Positions 32,690 through 45,190 are shown, counted from the stretch's first letter. The stretch is 64,000 nt of DNA from Mesostigma viride (GCA_009746045.1 RPFO01000213.1:10691853-10755852), one strand, 5' to 3'. Numbers and translations: made by a program. Notes: generated from the sequence alone by a model not told the origin.

Positions 32690-32704
32690 GAACTTTTCAG
32701 TCCA
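32690..32704 (-). promoter_or_regulatory. Candidate primer-binding site of G
   Basis: Directly after the 5' LTR the minus strand reads TGGACTGAAAAGTTC, starting with the usual TGG. This differs from the CGTATTA sequence in CD, E and FH. Confidence 0.45.
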
Positions 32705-33161
32705 AGTTGGATGGAGACTAGGGACGACGAACAACTGCTGAAGCTGAAGCGAATGATGATTGTATTACAATAATACAATGAGAGAGCAATGGAAGCTGAG
32801 GGCTCAGAATGGAACGTCTGGGCAAACTCGGGTGCTGCGGCACTCCCCAGTGCTACGCCTATATGCCTATGGCGGTGCTACCTGCAGCACCGCCAGTGGA
32901 CAACTGTACACTGCAATGCCATGCGACCACGTCACTAGCAACCAGCTAAGACTCGGCCCGTCAGGCCCGGCTACACCGGACCTGGCGGGTCGATCTAGCA
33001 CCTAGGAACAGTCTGGCACTAACTGCACGTCAGTCCACCTGACGCCTCAGTACCGTACGCCCTGCCGTACAGTACTGAGGTGTCCCGCTCAGCCGCGGTA
33101 GGCAATACGCGGCGCGCAGGCCGGAAATCCGTGTGTCAGCCTAAGCATCTCATCTAACCGT
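32705..33161 (-). repeat. 5' LTR of G
   Basis: 457 bp; pairs with 24699-25156. Its outer end reads CATCTAACCGT where the partner has CATCTAACT, followed by the target duplication CTCCT. Confidence 0.85.
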
Positions 33162-33166
33162 CTCCT

Positions 33167-33688
33167 CAACCATTTTACAATTGTTGAGGAAGTTTTGGAT
33201 AAGGTCTCCTTTCACCTCCCACCCCTGGTATTTATCCTGCCAATGGATCCCCACTTTCTTCCGTTGATCCTCTAGCAGCTCCCTTAGTTCTGCCACGTAG
33301 AGTGCCCAGGCCTTGTTGGCCTTCTTGCACTCTCTAGTGAGGTCCTTTATCTGATCTGTACACTTGCCAAAAGTCTGGCTGCCTATCCAGATCTGATAAT
33401 AGTTTGTACCATGCACCGTACAAGCTTGGAAACCCCTCTAGCCCCTCCACAAACTCCTCAGCCTGCTTTGGCTTTGAGTCTGACGTGACAGGTTGCAGTT
33501 GATTAACAATAAGTAGCCCCTGGGTGGTGAGATCATATCCAGAGACAGCATGTGTATTATTATTAATTAATAGGTACATTGGTAATCTCGCCGGTAACCC
33601 CCACGTCATCTACGTGGGCGGTTCCACTACCTGCACCTCCATTATTACCACTGGCTGGAGCACCCCTGCTACGGCGCCCGTCCGCCAT
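33167..33688 (-). pseudogene. gag: FH gag, N-terminal half, frameshifted
   Basis: ATG at 33688 (MADGRRSRGAPASG), Gly-rich start, then after a shift near 33565 HAVSGYDLTTQGLLIVNQL and YGAWYKLLSDLDRQ, and after another near 33400 KCTDQIKDLTRECKKANKAW to NNCKMVEE. The frame then meets the G insertion and continues at 24693. The Trp-rich helical content suits a gag capsid domain, but the family match is not direct. Confidence 0.6.
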
Positions 33689-33787
33689 GATGTACAACAA
33701 GCTGTCTTAGCAAACACCTGAGTAAAGCAGCAAAAGAAAGTATGTACAACTGTCGACTAATGCCGCCTGCACCGGTGTCGCCGCCGC
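33689..33787 (-). other. FH spacer between ORF1 and gag, interrupted by CD
   Basis: Short non-coding stretch upstream of the FH gag ATG. Its right end GCCGC (33783-33787) is the CD target duplication, repeated at 51430-51434. Confidence 0.7.
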
Positions 33788-34452
33788 ATTTAGCGACTCC
33801 GGCCAGGCAGCTGCCGTGAGCTCCTGGTCCTTGTCGCGACTGTTAGGACCTAGGTCGCGTAGCTTGCAACCTTTGCTCCTCGCCCCAGGTAACGCTCTCG
33901 CTGGCTTGCTCACTCCAAGTGACAACCACGGTGCGTCGGCAAAGAACTGCCTTGACCTGCCTTAGGCCATAGCTTTATGTTACCTCATTTCCATCGTGCC
34001 CTAAGGCATCGCCCATCGGCTTCGCACAGTGCACCGCTACCTTGCCAGAGCTCTTCTTACCGCTACCTTGCATCCTTGCTGCAGGCAGCGTTAAGGATCT
34101 CTGACATTCCGCGACTAGGTATCACCAGTTCCTGTCACAGCTCTGCACGGATGCGCATCCTTGCAGAGCCCGCGACTGGCCTACTGGTCTCTACTTAGTC
34201 GCCGGACCGTTGCGCCCTCAGCCTCCATGGACCTGAGTCACGTGCTGGTCCAGGCTAAGCCTGTGCAGGCCCTGCCTGCCACGTGTCCTGTCCACTGCGG
34301 CCTCGGTGTGCACTGCCGCCGCCGCCGGTCGGCAGGACTTCGGGACCTGATAACTCTCACGTCCCTTGTCTGTTTCAGGCAGTCAGCACGGCGTTAGAAA
34401 GGTCTCCTCATCCTGCATCCAACTAGCACATTGGTGCCCCAATATGCTAACT
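33788..34452 (-). repeat. 3' LTR of CD
   Basis: On the minus strand AGTTAGCATATTGGGG ... GTCGCTAAAT. Nearly identical to 50765-51429. Confidence 0.93.
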
Positions 34453-35347
34453 CCAACCCTTTCTTGTTTTGGAGGCTGGACCAGCCTGAGATTCCAATCA
34501 GCCATGCTCACTCATGCCACAGACTCCTGACCTCTCCCAGAGGCCAGGGCTGCCCTTCTTTTGGAACTTGAGGTTTTACCCGAAGATTAGTCCAGAGCCA
34601 ACATTGGTTCCAAGGCCCAGCCCTGACCCAGATGTCAGCCCCCAACCCTTTCTTTTGGGAACCTGGTTGAGGAGAAAAGTGAGGTCTCTACATCCAGGCA
34701 GCTGAAGTTGGACAGAGGAAGTTATGATACGTATTATTGTGAGTTCCTGGTCCTTTCCAGTTATCACAGGCGCCCGTATCAGAGGCGCCCGCTCACAACC
34801 ATTCCCCTTCCTTTTCATTCAACAGACACGGATAGAGCCCAGTTAATGCTTGCCAAGCTGGGGAGCCCATGTCCTCACTGAGGGATAAACTCAGGATTCA
34901 CACATGCCAGGCTGTGGTCAGCTGGGGAATCGAACCCCACCCCATATCCTCCAGGTTTGGAACAGCTCCTGGAACTGTACATTACAAACAAACATGACAT
35001 ATGGAGATAACATGATTATGTTTTATTAATATAGAGAAAATAACCCATAATGAGGCTCCCTGGCAACCACGTCCAACATGGTCACACAACCAGGGTTTTA
35101 TTAGCATGCAACAGGTTGGTTACAGAGAATATAAACAAATGTACAGCAACCTGTAAGAGCCAACATTTGGGCTGCCCTTTCAGGGTCCATTCCATGAAGA
35201 CCCAAGGCCGGTTACAAGGTCCTTAAGACCCTGCTGCAACCCCATGACAGGGCCAGGCGATATTCTCAGCCAGGGGAGTGACTCCACCCTGACCCCTGTT
35301 CAGCAGGGTGTACGAACCCTGAAGAACCTGCTGTCAGCCATTTCTGG
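34453..35347 (-). other. 3' UTR of CD with tRNA-like segment and repeated purine tracts
   Basis: Homologous to the UTR of element A. T-arm-like hairpin at 34923-34939, CCAGGAGCTGTTCCAAACCT-type arm just right of it, and three purine-rich blocks (near 34453-34475, 34553-34575 and 34640-34665). The first abuts the LTR as ACAAGAAAGGGTTGG on the minus strand. Confidence 0.65.
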
Positions 35348-37409
35348 CTACCCAGCCCACCGGGACACATCCCACCTCAGAGCAAGGCGTTGGTCTCCGT
35401 AGCACCCCACCATGGGGCCCATGAGCCCACGGAGCAGAGGGTACTGCTGCACGGCCTTCTCCTCAAGCTTGGTGAGAGCATCTGCAGGGTTATCCAGGCC
35501 AGCCACATGTTCAATGTCAGCTAAGCAGGACATTTCCTTGAGCAACAGATAATCAAGGTCCCTGCTTCTGGCCAGCTGTCTGTGCACGAACTGCACCATG
35601 CCCATGCTGTCAGTTTTCACCAGTGTGTGCATCTGCAACCGACAGGAAGCTACCTTACATAGCTGGTAGAAAAGCTCCCTCAAGTAAAGGGCTGTGTGCA
35701 GCCCCTCACAGATTGCCCTGCACTCAGCAATGTCACTGCTGGGGGTTACCCTATTCTGCAACCGACTGTACCAGCAGACCAGAGAGGACTGTTCCTGCAC
35801 CAGGGTGATTAATGCTGCTGCCCGCCCCCTGACCTCTGTGACCTTCCTACTATCCATAGAACTGTCCACATAGAGAACCATGTCAAAGGGCCTGTACAAA
35901 TCCAAAGGACCCAAGATGAGAGGTGGAGACAATGATCCTCACAGATTGCATCACACTCTCAGCACCCACCTCGACCAGCTGGAAATCTGTCAACCGACTC
36001 AAGACCAGCAGGTCAGGCGCACAAATGCTAGCCAACCATGCCAACATACCGCGTATGGAAGCACACCTTGGCTGGGTAATGGGCTCCCGCAGGGCATCAA
36101 GGATCTGCTGAGGATAATTGTTACCACCCTCCAGCCTGATGACCCAAGAACCCTGTTGTTTAATCAGTGTCGCCTGCATCCCACAAAACACCATGGGCTC
36201 ATCCTCGACCATGTGCTGGATCTTACCCAGCTCAAACCGTTTCTGGATCCTGGACAAAGTCTTCTCAATCCAGGAGGGAGGACCCATGAGATGCATATCA
36301 TCACCATGTAGGGAGGCAAATACAGGCAGGCCACCATCGCTAGCCTGGAACAAGCAAGGATCAACTGGGGAAACAGTCAAGCCACAGACAGTTTTGAGAA
36401 ACTTCTCTAGGCTCTTCCTCCAGATGATGGGACTGGACCTAAGACCCTCAACACCCTTGAGAATCCTTAGGTACCTTGCCTTGATTTCTGCCCTCCACAC
36501 AGCAGGCACACTGACAAAGAAAGGTGGTATCGTTCGCCATGTCTCCCTATAGCCTCTTCCTGGTCACCCTTGAGAAAAGCCCTCTTGAAATCTATCAAAG
36601 CAGAGCCATAGGCAATGCCTTTGACCAGGAAGGATAAGAAAACACACAACAACATTCTCCACGTGTCATGCAGCATCCCTGGTGTATAGAGCTCCTCATC
36701 TGCTAACTGTCCAGTGCCATGGTACTCGGTTACAACTGGTCTGACATGTGGCACCTCGACACAATCTACCTGTTTGAGCTTGAGGACAAACATCAATCTG
36801 AGCAGCTGGCCGGTGATCCTCTGGGAGGACATCTACAGGCTCTGCACAGTTGGCAATCATCCACTCATGCCCAGAAGCAATGAAGCCAAGAGTCCATGCC
36901 TTAGCCATCTTGGGGCTTTGCATCATCTCCACTAGCTTGTGCCAAGGTACAGGACTCGTTCCAGGGATCTGGTACCTCTGCACCCCCAACTGGCGTGGGT
37001 CAAACGTAGTTGGGATGATCAGCAGGTCCTGAGCAATGGGCTCCTTAGAATCAGGCCCCTCCACTGCAACACCCTTCACCGCCCTTACAGCCACACTAAG
37101 TCCCTGGGAGTAGCGATATCTCTGGAGGGGTAAACTACCCTGCCCTTCTAGTGCCAATTCCTCAGAGGTTATCGTCACCCCCGGCTGGCATAAGAAATTC
37201 TGCCCCAGTATGGCTGGACCCTCATAGCCCTCTACCACACAGAACACAGTGGGCACCCCCAGAATAGGCACACTCACCTCCCCCAGAACTTTCATGGACA
37301 CATTCCCCGAGAAATCAGACACGGCTGGGCAACCGGCTACAGACATCCGCAACCCTGCAGCATCCTCAGCCCTCAGAATGGACACCTGCGAGTTGGTATC
37401 CACCTCTTA
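35348..37409 (-). pseudogene. pol: CD pol part 2: protease, RT, RNase H, broken
   Basis: Starts right after an in-frame TAA (37407-37409). The protease has VDTNSQVSIL and AILGQNFL. The linker and RT follow with IDFKRAFLKGD, EGLRSSPIIW and HGDD at 36297-36308. RNase H has YVDSSMD, AECRAI, KTDSMG and DNPADALTK. Breaks relative to A: the TAA, a 4-base insertion near 36830, one-base shifts near 36525 and near 35930. The LTRs of this copy are almost identical, so the breaks were inherited, arose very recently, or are assembly errors. Confidence 0.87.
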
Positions 37410-38643
37410 TGTTGCTGCCCAGCATGACCCCCACCCCGTGAGCTTAGATACCTTGGGATCACGCTTGCCGCTCATCAGTGCCCGGATGACGTCCGCCATG
37501 AGGAGCCCCTTGGGCTTTGGTCCAGCCCTGGCCCCCACTGGCCTTGTGACAGTTGCTGCAGCAGATTCCAGCTCACCCTCGTCCATCCAGGACAGACCAT
37601 CATCCAAGCATGGAGGGTTAGCATCTACTGCCTGGCTCTCCTCCTGAGCCTCAACCTCCAAGGGAGGCTCAGGGCCGTCTACAGGCCAGATTGCACATGG
37701 CCTCTTCTCTCGGATGTGAGCCCAGGACAACCTGTACACGCGCCTAGGATCCTTGTCCAAGGCTACCAGACAAGAATGGTTGGCCTCATCCAACTGGGTT
37801 ACCAGCCCATCCTGCCACTTGCCACGCTTGCCTGGTATTGATGGCTCCTTCCACATCCTGACCCCCATTCCCACATGGGGCCTCAGCATTTTCCAGCCCT
37901 TGTCCTTGCGCCTCAGCCGAGCAAACACTCTATCTGCCTTTCTCAGGCAGGCACCCACTACCTCTGTGGTAAACAACCCAAACTGCGCTGCTAAGGGAGA
38001 GACGGCCACACCATCATAGTAATAGTTTACCCTGTGGTTAAGCTGTTCCTCAATCCCCTTGCACCAGGCTGCCTTTTCCAAAGCAGATGCTACCACTGGC
38101 ACAGTCTTTGCTGCTAGCACCACTGTCTTTACCTCACGGATAGATCTCTCTACAGCCCCCTGCTGCCCATGACTCTCTCTAGGGACCACTACCAGCTTAC
38201 ACGGAAGCTGATCAGCATGCTTTCTCAAGCAGTCAAACTGCAAGTCAGCTTGCACCAAGGTGTACACCCCAAAGCATGGCAACAAAGACTGGAGACCCAA
38301 CAACAAGTGATGCTCATCCATGCCAGGCAGGATGGTCAACAGCCTATACCGGCTGAACCTATCCACCCCCACCAACAGATACAAACCACGAATGTGCTGT
38401 ATATCTACTTGGATATCTCCCCGCCCTCTAGCAGGCTCTCTAGCGTGGGACCGTGGTGGGTGAATCTGATTCTCCTGACAGACACAGTTCTCAGCAGCTG
38501 CAGTGCAGGCCTCCAACAGAGGCTGCTTACCTAGCTTCCAAGCAAACATTTCTGCCTGTTTAGAGTGCCCAAATACATGGTGTAGAGTATGCCCAGCGGC
38601 TGCATAGCTCAACCCCCTAGCAGTCTCACTGCATAAGGAGGAA
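37410..38643 (-). CDS. CD integrase
   Basis: Continues the gag frame after element M. Zinc region HTLHHVFGH ... NCVC; catalytic core QVDIQHIRG and VGVDRFSRY, then QADLQFD and GQQGAVERSI, with 31 residues between the second D and the E; C-terminal tail with KRGKWQDGLVTQLDEANHS and VYRLSWAHI. It inserts element cDNA into the genome. The protein runs on in frame to the TAA before the protease, so in an intact relative integrase and protease would form one polyprotein. Confidence 0.85.
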
Positions 38644-38648
38644 CTAGG

Positions 38649-39276
38649 TGTCAAAAATGTCATGCTGTGACCATGGGAGGTTGTTGATATTACATTAATA
38701 ATGATGACCTCATTTACGACTTTGTCATGATGGAAATATTTTGTCAACCACCATGGCTGAAAGGTGCCATTTTCTAGAACAGTGGTGGTCAGAGAAGATG
38801 TCTGGCGTGTAGCCCAGCCACCACCTATATGGCTGGTCGGCAGGACCACAACATAATTAACTTAACATGACAGCTAGGCAACACTTAACCAGTGCTATCT
38901 AGATGCTGCCTGCTGGCAAATCATGGTTGTACCATGGCAGACAGAATTAGGTACGCCTAGCTGACGGTCCAGGTGCCACGAATTGAATTATTGGCGCCTG
39001 TCCTATATGGGCCATGCGCCACATGACACGACATGGATTGTACTACAGTGCCGTATAGTGACCAGGCACATATATATGAAAAGACTCATAACTTTCTACC
39101 TAGTGGCACTAGAGCTCAGATCAAGGTGATTCTAGTGGCAAAGTTGTAGCCAAACATGAGCTCTACGCAGTCATACTGGCGTTGTAGGTTGTTCTGACTT
39201 AACTACGGACTACCCGAACTTTATCTAGATTAGTAAGTGCTAGACTTGTCAGGCATATTGGGGCATATTCCTGACA
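38649..39276 (-). repeat. 3' LTR of M
   Basis: 628 bp, uninterrupted reference for the other LTR. On the minus strand it begins TGTCAGGAATATGCCCCAAT, itself a near-palindrome with the following 14 bases. Confidence 0.88.
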
Positions 39277-40753
39277 TGCCCCTTGCACCAAATGCCGTAT
39301 ACAAGCTCACCCCCCCTGGCAAGTAACACATGGATAGTGAGGGTAGTCGGGTATAAAGAAACCCAAGCTCTCCCCCCCTTACACGGCTAACCCGGTCATG
39401 CTGAAAGGAGAAATAGGCAAGAGTAGCAGTTGGAGCTAAGGGTCACATGGCCCCCAAGTGGCCCTGGGAGTGCGCCAGGTGAAGAACAGGGTGCCCCAGG
39501 TCACGTAGAAATACTGGGAAAAAAAAAAAAAACAAGGACTGGATCCAGCTCGGCCCCGTGTGTAGATGCCCCTGGAAGGGTGCCCCCCTTGGAGTAATAA
39601 TCAGCAGAAATCGTGGACGTAAAAGCTGGTAATGGCAGGAGTCGCTCTGGAATCATTTATCAGGAGCTGGCGACGACCGCAGTGGGTGTGAGCAGCTACA
39701 GGCACCTAGCTGCAGTGACTACTAACCGCTGACTAGACGGCTGCGTACTGCTGGCTGGTGGCATTGATGCTGGTCTGAAGTGGCGATTTGGCTGGCAGGT
39801 ACGTGCAGCTGGCTGCAACTACTACTAAGAGCTGATCAGGCTGCTGTGTGTTGCTGGCTGCTGCGACTGTGTGCTGCCATGCTGATGGGGTGCTGGTAGG
39901 TATCTGCAGCTGGTTGCAACAACTACCACAAGCGAGTCAGGCTGTGGTGTGTGGCTGACTGCTGCTACTATATCCTATCATGCTGTATGGCGCGTGCTGG
40001 GTACTGCACTACGGCTGCGTGCGGCAGTTGGCTGTCACTGGCCACTTAACTAATGACGGCTGCTGCGGCTGGCGAGCGGCATTTAAACGAGCTGTTTCCC
40101 ATTGAAGAAAAGCCAAGGGTGCGAGAGGAGAACCAGGTGGATGCTGCAAGATTTCCCCGCACCGACGTGGGATGGAGCATTGTAGTTGATGCCGTTGTAG
40201 TGGTCCGTGCATAGCTGCTCATGTACGATGGTGCTTCCAAACCATGGCGACTGGCAAAAAATCTGAATAATGCTTGGCTGGAACTAGGAAAAAGAAACCC
40301 CATGTCGCCTGGAAGGTGGCCCACCGTTTAAAACATTTGTGGTCGCTTTATATAGGCGCCATCAAGCTCGTTGTATTCTCAGAAGAACAAAGGGGTCTTG
40401 GGCTTTGCAAGACTGGTCACGGCTGGCAACCGGTAGTCACCCAGGGTAATAAAATAAAGCGTGAACCGCTGCGCCCAAGTGCCGACAATGTAGAAATCTG
40501 AATGTTTAGTGAAGCTCATGCAAGAGGTCGTTGAAGGTCGAAATTCGGAGCAAACAGGGCCTGCCGCAAGAAAATTCGTAGCCGACGCAATACTCCACGG
40601 AATGACGCCGGACTTGGTTCAATATGATGCTGATTCCGTGGACATGTTGAGTGGCACCAACGGATTAGAATTCCGAAAGTTCTTGCCGAAATGCTGCCCA
40701 GGCAAAAATTTGCCCGATTTGGAAAGATCACAACCCCCCTCATTCCGATGCCA
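39277..40753 (-). other. Internal region of M
   Basis: 1.48 kb without a convincing ORF. Holds a poly(A) run near 39520 and degenerate tandem units of about 110 bp between 39780 and 39990 (GCAGCTGG.TGCAAC). Small frames such as 40046-40324 on - have no recognisable domain. Confidence 0.6.
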
Positions 40754-41177
40754 TGTCAAAAATGTCATGCTGTGACCATGGGAGGTTGTTGATATTACAT
40801 TAATAATGATGACCTCATTTACGACTTTGTCATGATGGAAATATTTTGTCAACCACCATGGCTGAAAGGTGCCATTTTCTAGAACAGTGGTGGTCAGAGA
40901 AGATGTCTGGCGTGTAGCCCAGCCACCACCTATATGGCTGGTCGGCAGGACCACAACATAATTAACTTAACACATTGACAGCTAGGCAACACTTAACCAG
41001 TGCTAGATGCTGCCTGCTGGCAAATCATGGTTGTACCATGGCAGACAGAATTAGGTACGCCTAGCTGACGGTCCAGGTGCCACGAATTGAATTATTGGCG
41101 CCTGTCCTATATGGGCCATGCGCCACATGACACGACATGGATTGTACTACAGTGCCGTATAGTGACCAGGCACATAT

Positions 41178-41838
41178 TCTGATCAGACACTCCGCAAAGG
41201 TGAAAACCTTTGCGTTCAGTGCCGGGCCGCGGAAAACGCGGAAAACGCGATCTACAAATGAATCCGACCTGAATCGAACTGGGGACCTCTCGCACCAAAT
41301 TTTGCTGACAATAGGACGGACGTCTCCGGTTACCATGGCATCGCCAACTTACACCTACAGTCATCCGCAAAATTTCTCCTGTCCGGGGAGTGATGCAAGC
41401 CTTTCGGATTTGGTACTAGATAAATCACTCGAGATCTGTGTGTAGGAGTACTACACACGTGTCTGCACGCGAGACTTGTTCAGTCTCGCACCGTGAGACG
41501 GGCTGAACACGGCTGAATCCTTGTTTAGAAGGGGGCGTAGCCGGTACTATCGAAATCAGCCAAGCGTATATTCTGATCAGACACTCCGCAAAGGTGAAAA
41601 CCTTTGCGTTCAGTGCCGGGCCGCGGAAAACGCGGAAAACGCGATCTACAAATGAATCCGACCTGAATCGAACTGGGGACCTCTCGCACCAAATTTTGCT
41701 GACAATAGGACGGACGTCTCCGGTTACCATGGCATCGCCAACTTACACCTACAGTCATCCGCAAAATTTCTCCTGTCCGGGGAGTGATGCAAGCCTTTCG
41801 GATTTGGTACTAGATAAATCACTCGAGATCTGTGTGTA
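41178..41838 (-). mobile_element. Dimeric SINE- or TRIM-like insertion
   Basis: Two near-identical units of about 268 bp (41178-41445 and 41572-41838) separated by 126 bp; the flanks repeat GGCACATAT (41169-41177 and 41839-41847). On the minus strand each unit has a TGGTAACCGG (A-box-like) and AGTTCGATTC (B-box-like). Each also has a 9-bp hairpin with a GAAA loop (41193-41214 and 41587-41608). No coding capacity. Confidence 0.65.
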
Positions 41839-41949
41839 GGCACATATATATGAAAAGACTCATAACTTTCTACCTAGAGCTCAGATCAAGGTGATTCTAG
41901 TGGCAAAGTTGTAGCCAAACATGAGCTCTACGCAGTCACACTAGGAAGT

Positions 41950-42220
41950 CAGGATTGAGAAAACTGAGAAACCCTGAGAAAAATTGAGAAAAACCTGAGA
42001 AGAGCCGAGAAAAACTGAGAAGTAACTGAGAAGAGCTGAGAAGTAACTGAGAAGAGCTGAGAAAAACTGAGAATCACCTGAGAAAAGGGGGTGAGAAAAA
42101 TTGAGAAGAGCTGAGAAGAAATTGAGAATTTGAAAATCTGAGAAAAGTGAGACTTCACTCGGACTGAGAAAAGTGAGAAATCACAAGAACTGAGAAAAAT
42201 GAAAAACCACGAGAGAGTGA
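41950..42220. repeat. Left subterminal GAGAA repeat array of CACTA element
   Basis: About 20 copies of (C/T)TGAGAA(A) in one orientation, spaced 9-12 bp. The right array (about 45690-45980) has both orientations (TTCTCAG and CTGAGAA). Confidence 0.85.
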
Positions 42221-43170
42221 AAAACAGATTATGATAGCAGCAAGCACTGCCAACATAATTTCAGCAAGGCAATCAAGGCAACAGGTTTTTTTTATTAAAA
42301 CATAATTTATTTACGTATGAAAGCCGTCCTTTTGTGCATGTATTTCTTGACATGGCCCTGCCATAAACTCGTCTAATTCTCTAGCTTGCTGGAAATTTTT
42401 CAAAGAAGATGGCTACAACTATGTTGCCATGGCTGTCTTTCACAAGGCCGCTTGCATAGCTTGATGCCCCAAATTGAAGATGTCGGTGCCGTTTGTATGC
42501 GCCACAAACTGAAAAGAATGCAAAACAAAAGCAGAACACAGGAATGGAAAATCAGCACCATACATAAGAAAGCATTTTATGTGCAGTCACAGAAGCCACA
42601 ACTTGAAAAAATACCGGCACGACATCCACCTAGGTCTGACTACATGGTGGCGTTAAACGGCCAGACCAGCACTGTGGTGCACATCACAAGATGAACATGC
42701 ATTTGAAATCCACATCTCAAAACATACCTTAATGAGTCGCTTGACGCATTGCCGGTGTCCTGTACTTCTGCAAAAAAAAGAATCCGTTGTGCAACCAGAA
42801 CATGCATGAAATAGCATAAGGCTAGGTGACTGTACTAGATTTATAAAGCCGTCAATAACCCATTGATTCATACTGACCATTCAGCGGCGGTTCTGAAATT
42901 GTAACCATTGATCATTTAATGAATACTATACAACACTGTTATGGCTTTATGACACATCTGTCATTGCCTTTCATCAAATACGATGACAGCTGGTTAACAA
43001 AGCTGGTCGCTTGCTAGGGCATCATGCTGGCCGCTCCCATTTCATTCTATTGGTGCTTGCAAGAATCCAAGCAACCCGCGACACAATATGCAAGAGAAAA
43101 AAAAGATATCAGATCCTTGACATAGACCTCACCATTCTACAAGGAAGAGCTCACCAGCACCTAACCGTCC

Positions 43171-43907
43171 ATGCAGCAAATGTGTAGAACACGATTTATG
43201 ACCCAATACTCACTTTTATGGCAAAGCAGCCCATACACATGAATCACACCATGCACCAGATGTCACACGAGCAAGCCACAACATGGTCGTCGGATCAGAA
43301 AGCAACAAACGTGAAAACGATAGCGGCCCGAATCTGAGATTCCGCGGCACACAGAAAATAAGAAGGCTCAGAAGCTACCAGCAAGGGATCGAACATAGGA
43401 CCTTAGGCATGATTTCATGCAGCAAATGTGTAGAACACGATTTATGACCCAACACTCACTCTTATGGCAAAGCAGCCCATACACATGAATCACACCATGC
43501 ACCAGATGTCACACGAGCAAGCCACGACATTGTCGTCGGATCAGAAAGCAATAAACGTGAAAACGATAGCGGCCCAAATCTGAGGTTCCGCGGAACACAG
43601 AAAATAAGAAAGCTCAGAAGCTACCAGCAAGGGATCGAACATAGGACCTTAGGCATGATTTCATGCAGCGAATGTGTAGAACACGATTCATGACCCAACA
43701 CTCACTCTTATGGCAGAGCAACCCATACACATGAACAACACCATGCACCAGATGTCACACGAGCAAGCCACGACATTGTCGTCGGATCAGAAAGCAATAA
43801 ACGTGAAAACGATAGCGGCCCAAATCTGAGATTCCGCGGAACACAGAAAATAAGAAAGCTCAGAAGCTACCAGCAAGGGATCGAACATAGGACCTTTGGC
43901 ATGATTT
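43171..43907. repeat. Tandem repeat of a 246-bp unit, three copies
   Basis: Units 43171-43416, 43417-43662 and 43663-43907, each starting ATGCAGC(A/G)AATGTGTAG. Each includes AGGGATCGAACATAGGACC, which resembles a B box on the opposite strand. A partial inverted copy lies at about 44737-44860. Confidence 0.88.
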
Positions 43908-44009
43908 CGCGGCTGTGTGAGTCTCCAGATCCGAAGGCATCTCACTTAATTAACGTTTCGAAACAGCCAAACTGCGAAAAACCTCTTACCGGAGGGAGTC
44001 GCCAATATC

Positions 44010-45190
44010 AAGGAGACAACCAGCGCAGGCCAGAAATCGGGAGAATCCGGACCATGGTAGCTCGAGCCTGCCGTTATCTTGTCCGCGTTTTCGAGTCGTG
44101 CAGGATTATGAATATGAATGGAGATGGAAATGTGTAGGCTTGTGCATTGAAATTATGGCTGGCTGACGTGTAGAGCGACGAGATGACCTAGACGGTGGGG
44201 CCGGAAACAGCTTGCTTGATTGTGTTTCTCGTGGGGAACGAGTCCAACGACTACTTTCTCTGGGCGGCAAACTGCGGCAAATTGAACGCAAGCCTCATCT
44301 TGAAATCTTGACCGTCGAAATGTAACGATCCGACGACTTCTGCAGTATGCCGCAATATTTTTCTGTTGCGGAAGAGCCGTTGGGCCGGTTCCCGACGCGG
44401 GCGACCAGTGGTTTGCATTAAGTTAACTTACCTGAAGTTCTCCAACAGAAATGACCCAAGCCGCATGATGGCACTCATCGACGGCCTCAGTTCGGCCCGA
44501 TTTTGGCGGCACCCAATTTGACCCCAACGGCACCTACCGACAAATACATACGTTTCATGCGCACCACGACCCCTTTGAGCTCTGCTATGGCGGTGGTGCT
44601 GTGGGGCCCGCATCAGACTGGGGGCCCTTATCTGCTATGGCGGTGCTGCCGTTGAGCCCGCATCAGACTGCAGGCCCTTTATGCAGGCGGGCCCTTAATG
44701 CATGTTACTTATTTATTCTTGTGCATACAAATATGAAGCAATGAAGTCCTATGTTCGATTCCTTGCTGGTAGCTTCTAGGCTTTCTTACTTTCTGTGCTC
44801 CGCGGAATCTCAGATTTGGGCAGCTAGCGTTTTCACGTTTGTTGCTTTCTGACGACAATGAAGCAATGAAGTCGTGTCCTCCGGATTTTTGCATTTGGAC
44901 CGTGTGCAGTTCTTGGAAACATGCATGGCATATGGCTAATGTAATGACTGACTAGCTAGACCGTTTCAGTGGTTTTTCATTTGCGGGTATTTCCTCGTAA
45001 ATGGTGGGAAAGCGATCGCAGAAATCGTTCTCACCACTAGACACTCCCGGCCAGTGAAGCTCGAAAAACACGCCCTGATCAAGCAAGCTGTTTCCGGCCC
45101 CACTGTACAGGTCATCTTACAGTCGCTCTTTGCGTAAGCCAGCCATAATTTCAAGGAACAAGGCTACACATTTGCATACGCTTTTCTTGG
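44010..45190. repeat. Inverted pair of a dispersed segment inside the CACTA element
   Basis: About 44010-44230 (inverted) and about 44875-45190 (direct) match 7011-7434. Confidence 0.65.

Larger units (their letters stand above)
24699..33161 (-). mobile_element. Copia-like LTR element G, full length, inserted in FH gag
   Basis: LTRs 32705-33161 (5') and 24699-25156 (3') with target duplication CTCCT (24694-24698 and 33162-33166). Body, read leftward: ORF1-like region, gag with zinc knuckles, integrase, protease, RT, RNase H, 3' UTR. It is the most diverged member of the lineage in this window. The LTR pair differs by about nine substitutions and a few indels. Confidence 0.88.

Noticed and set aside
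38649..38658. TIR-type DNA transposon with GTGTCA/TGACAC ends and TAG duplication at 38649/46095
   Set aside because: Direct LTR-like repeats, a CTAGG duplication, a primer site and a polypurine tract fit an LTR element better.
41178..41838. Hammerhead ribozyme in the dimeric insert (retrozyme)
   Set aside because: No CTGANGA ... GAAA core on either strand; only the GAAA-capped hairpin is present.
43171..43907. CRISPR-like array
   Set aside because: Units are 246 bp and contiguous without unique spacers; the context is a eukaryotic transposon.
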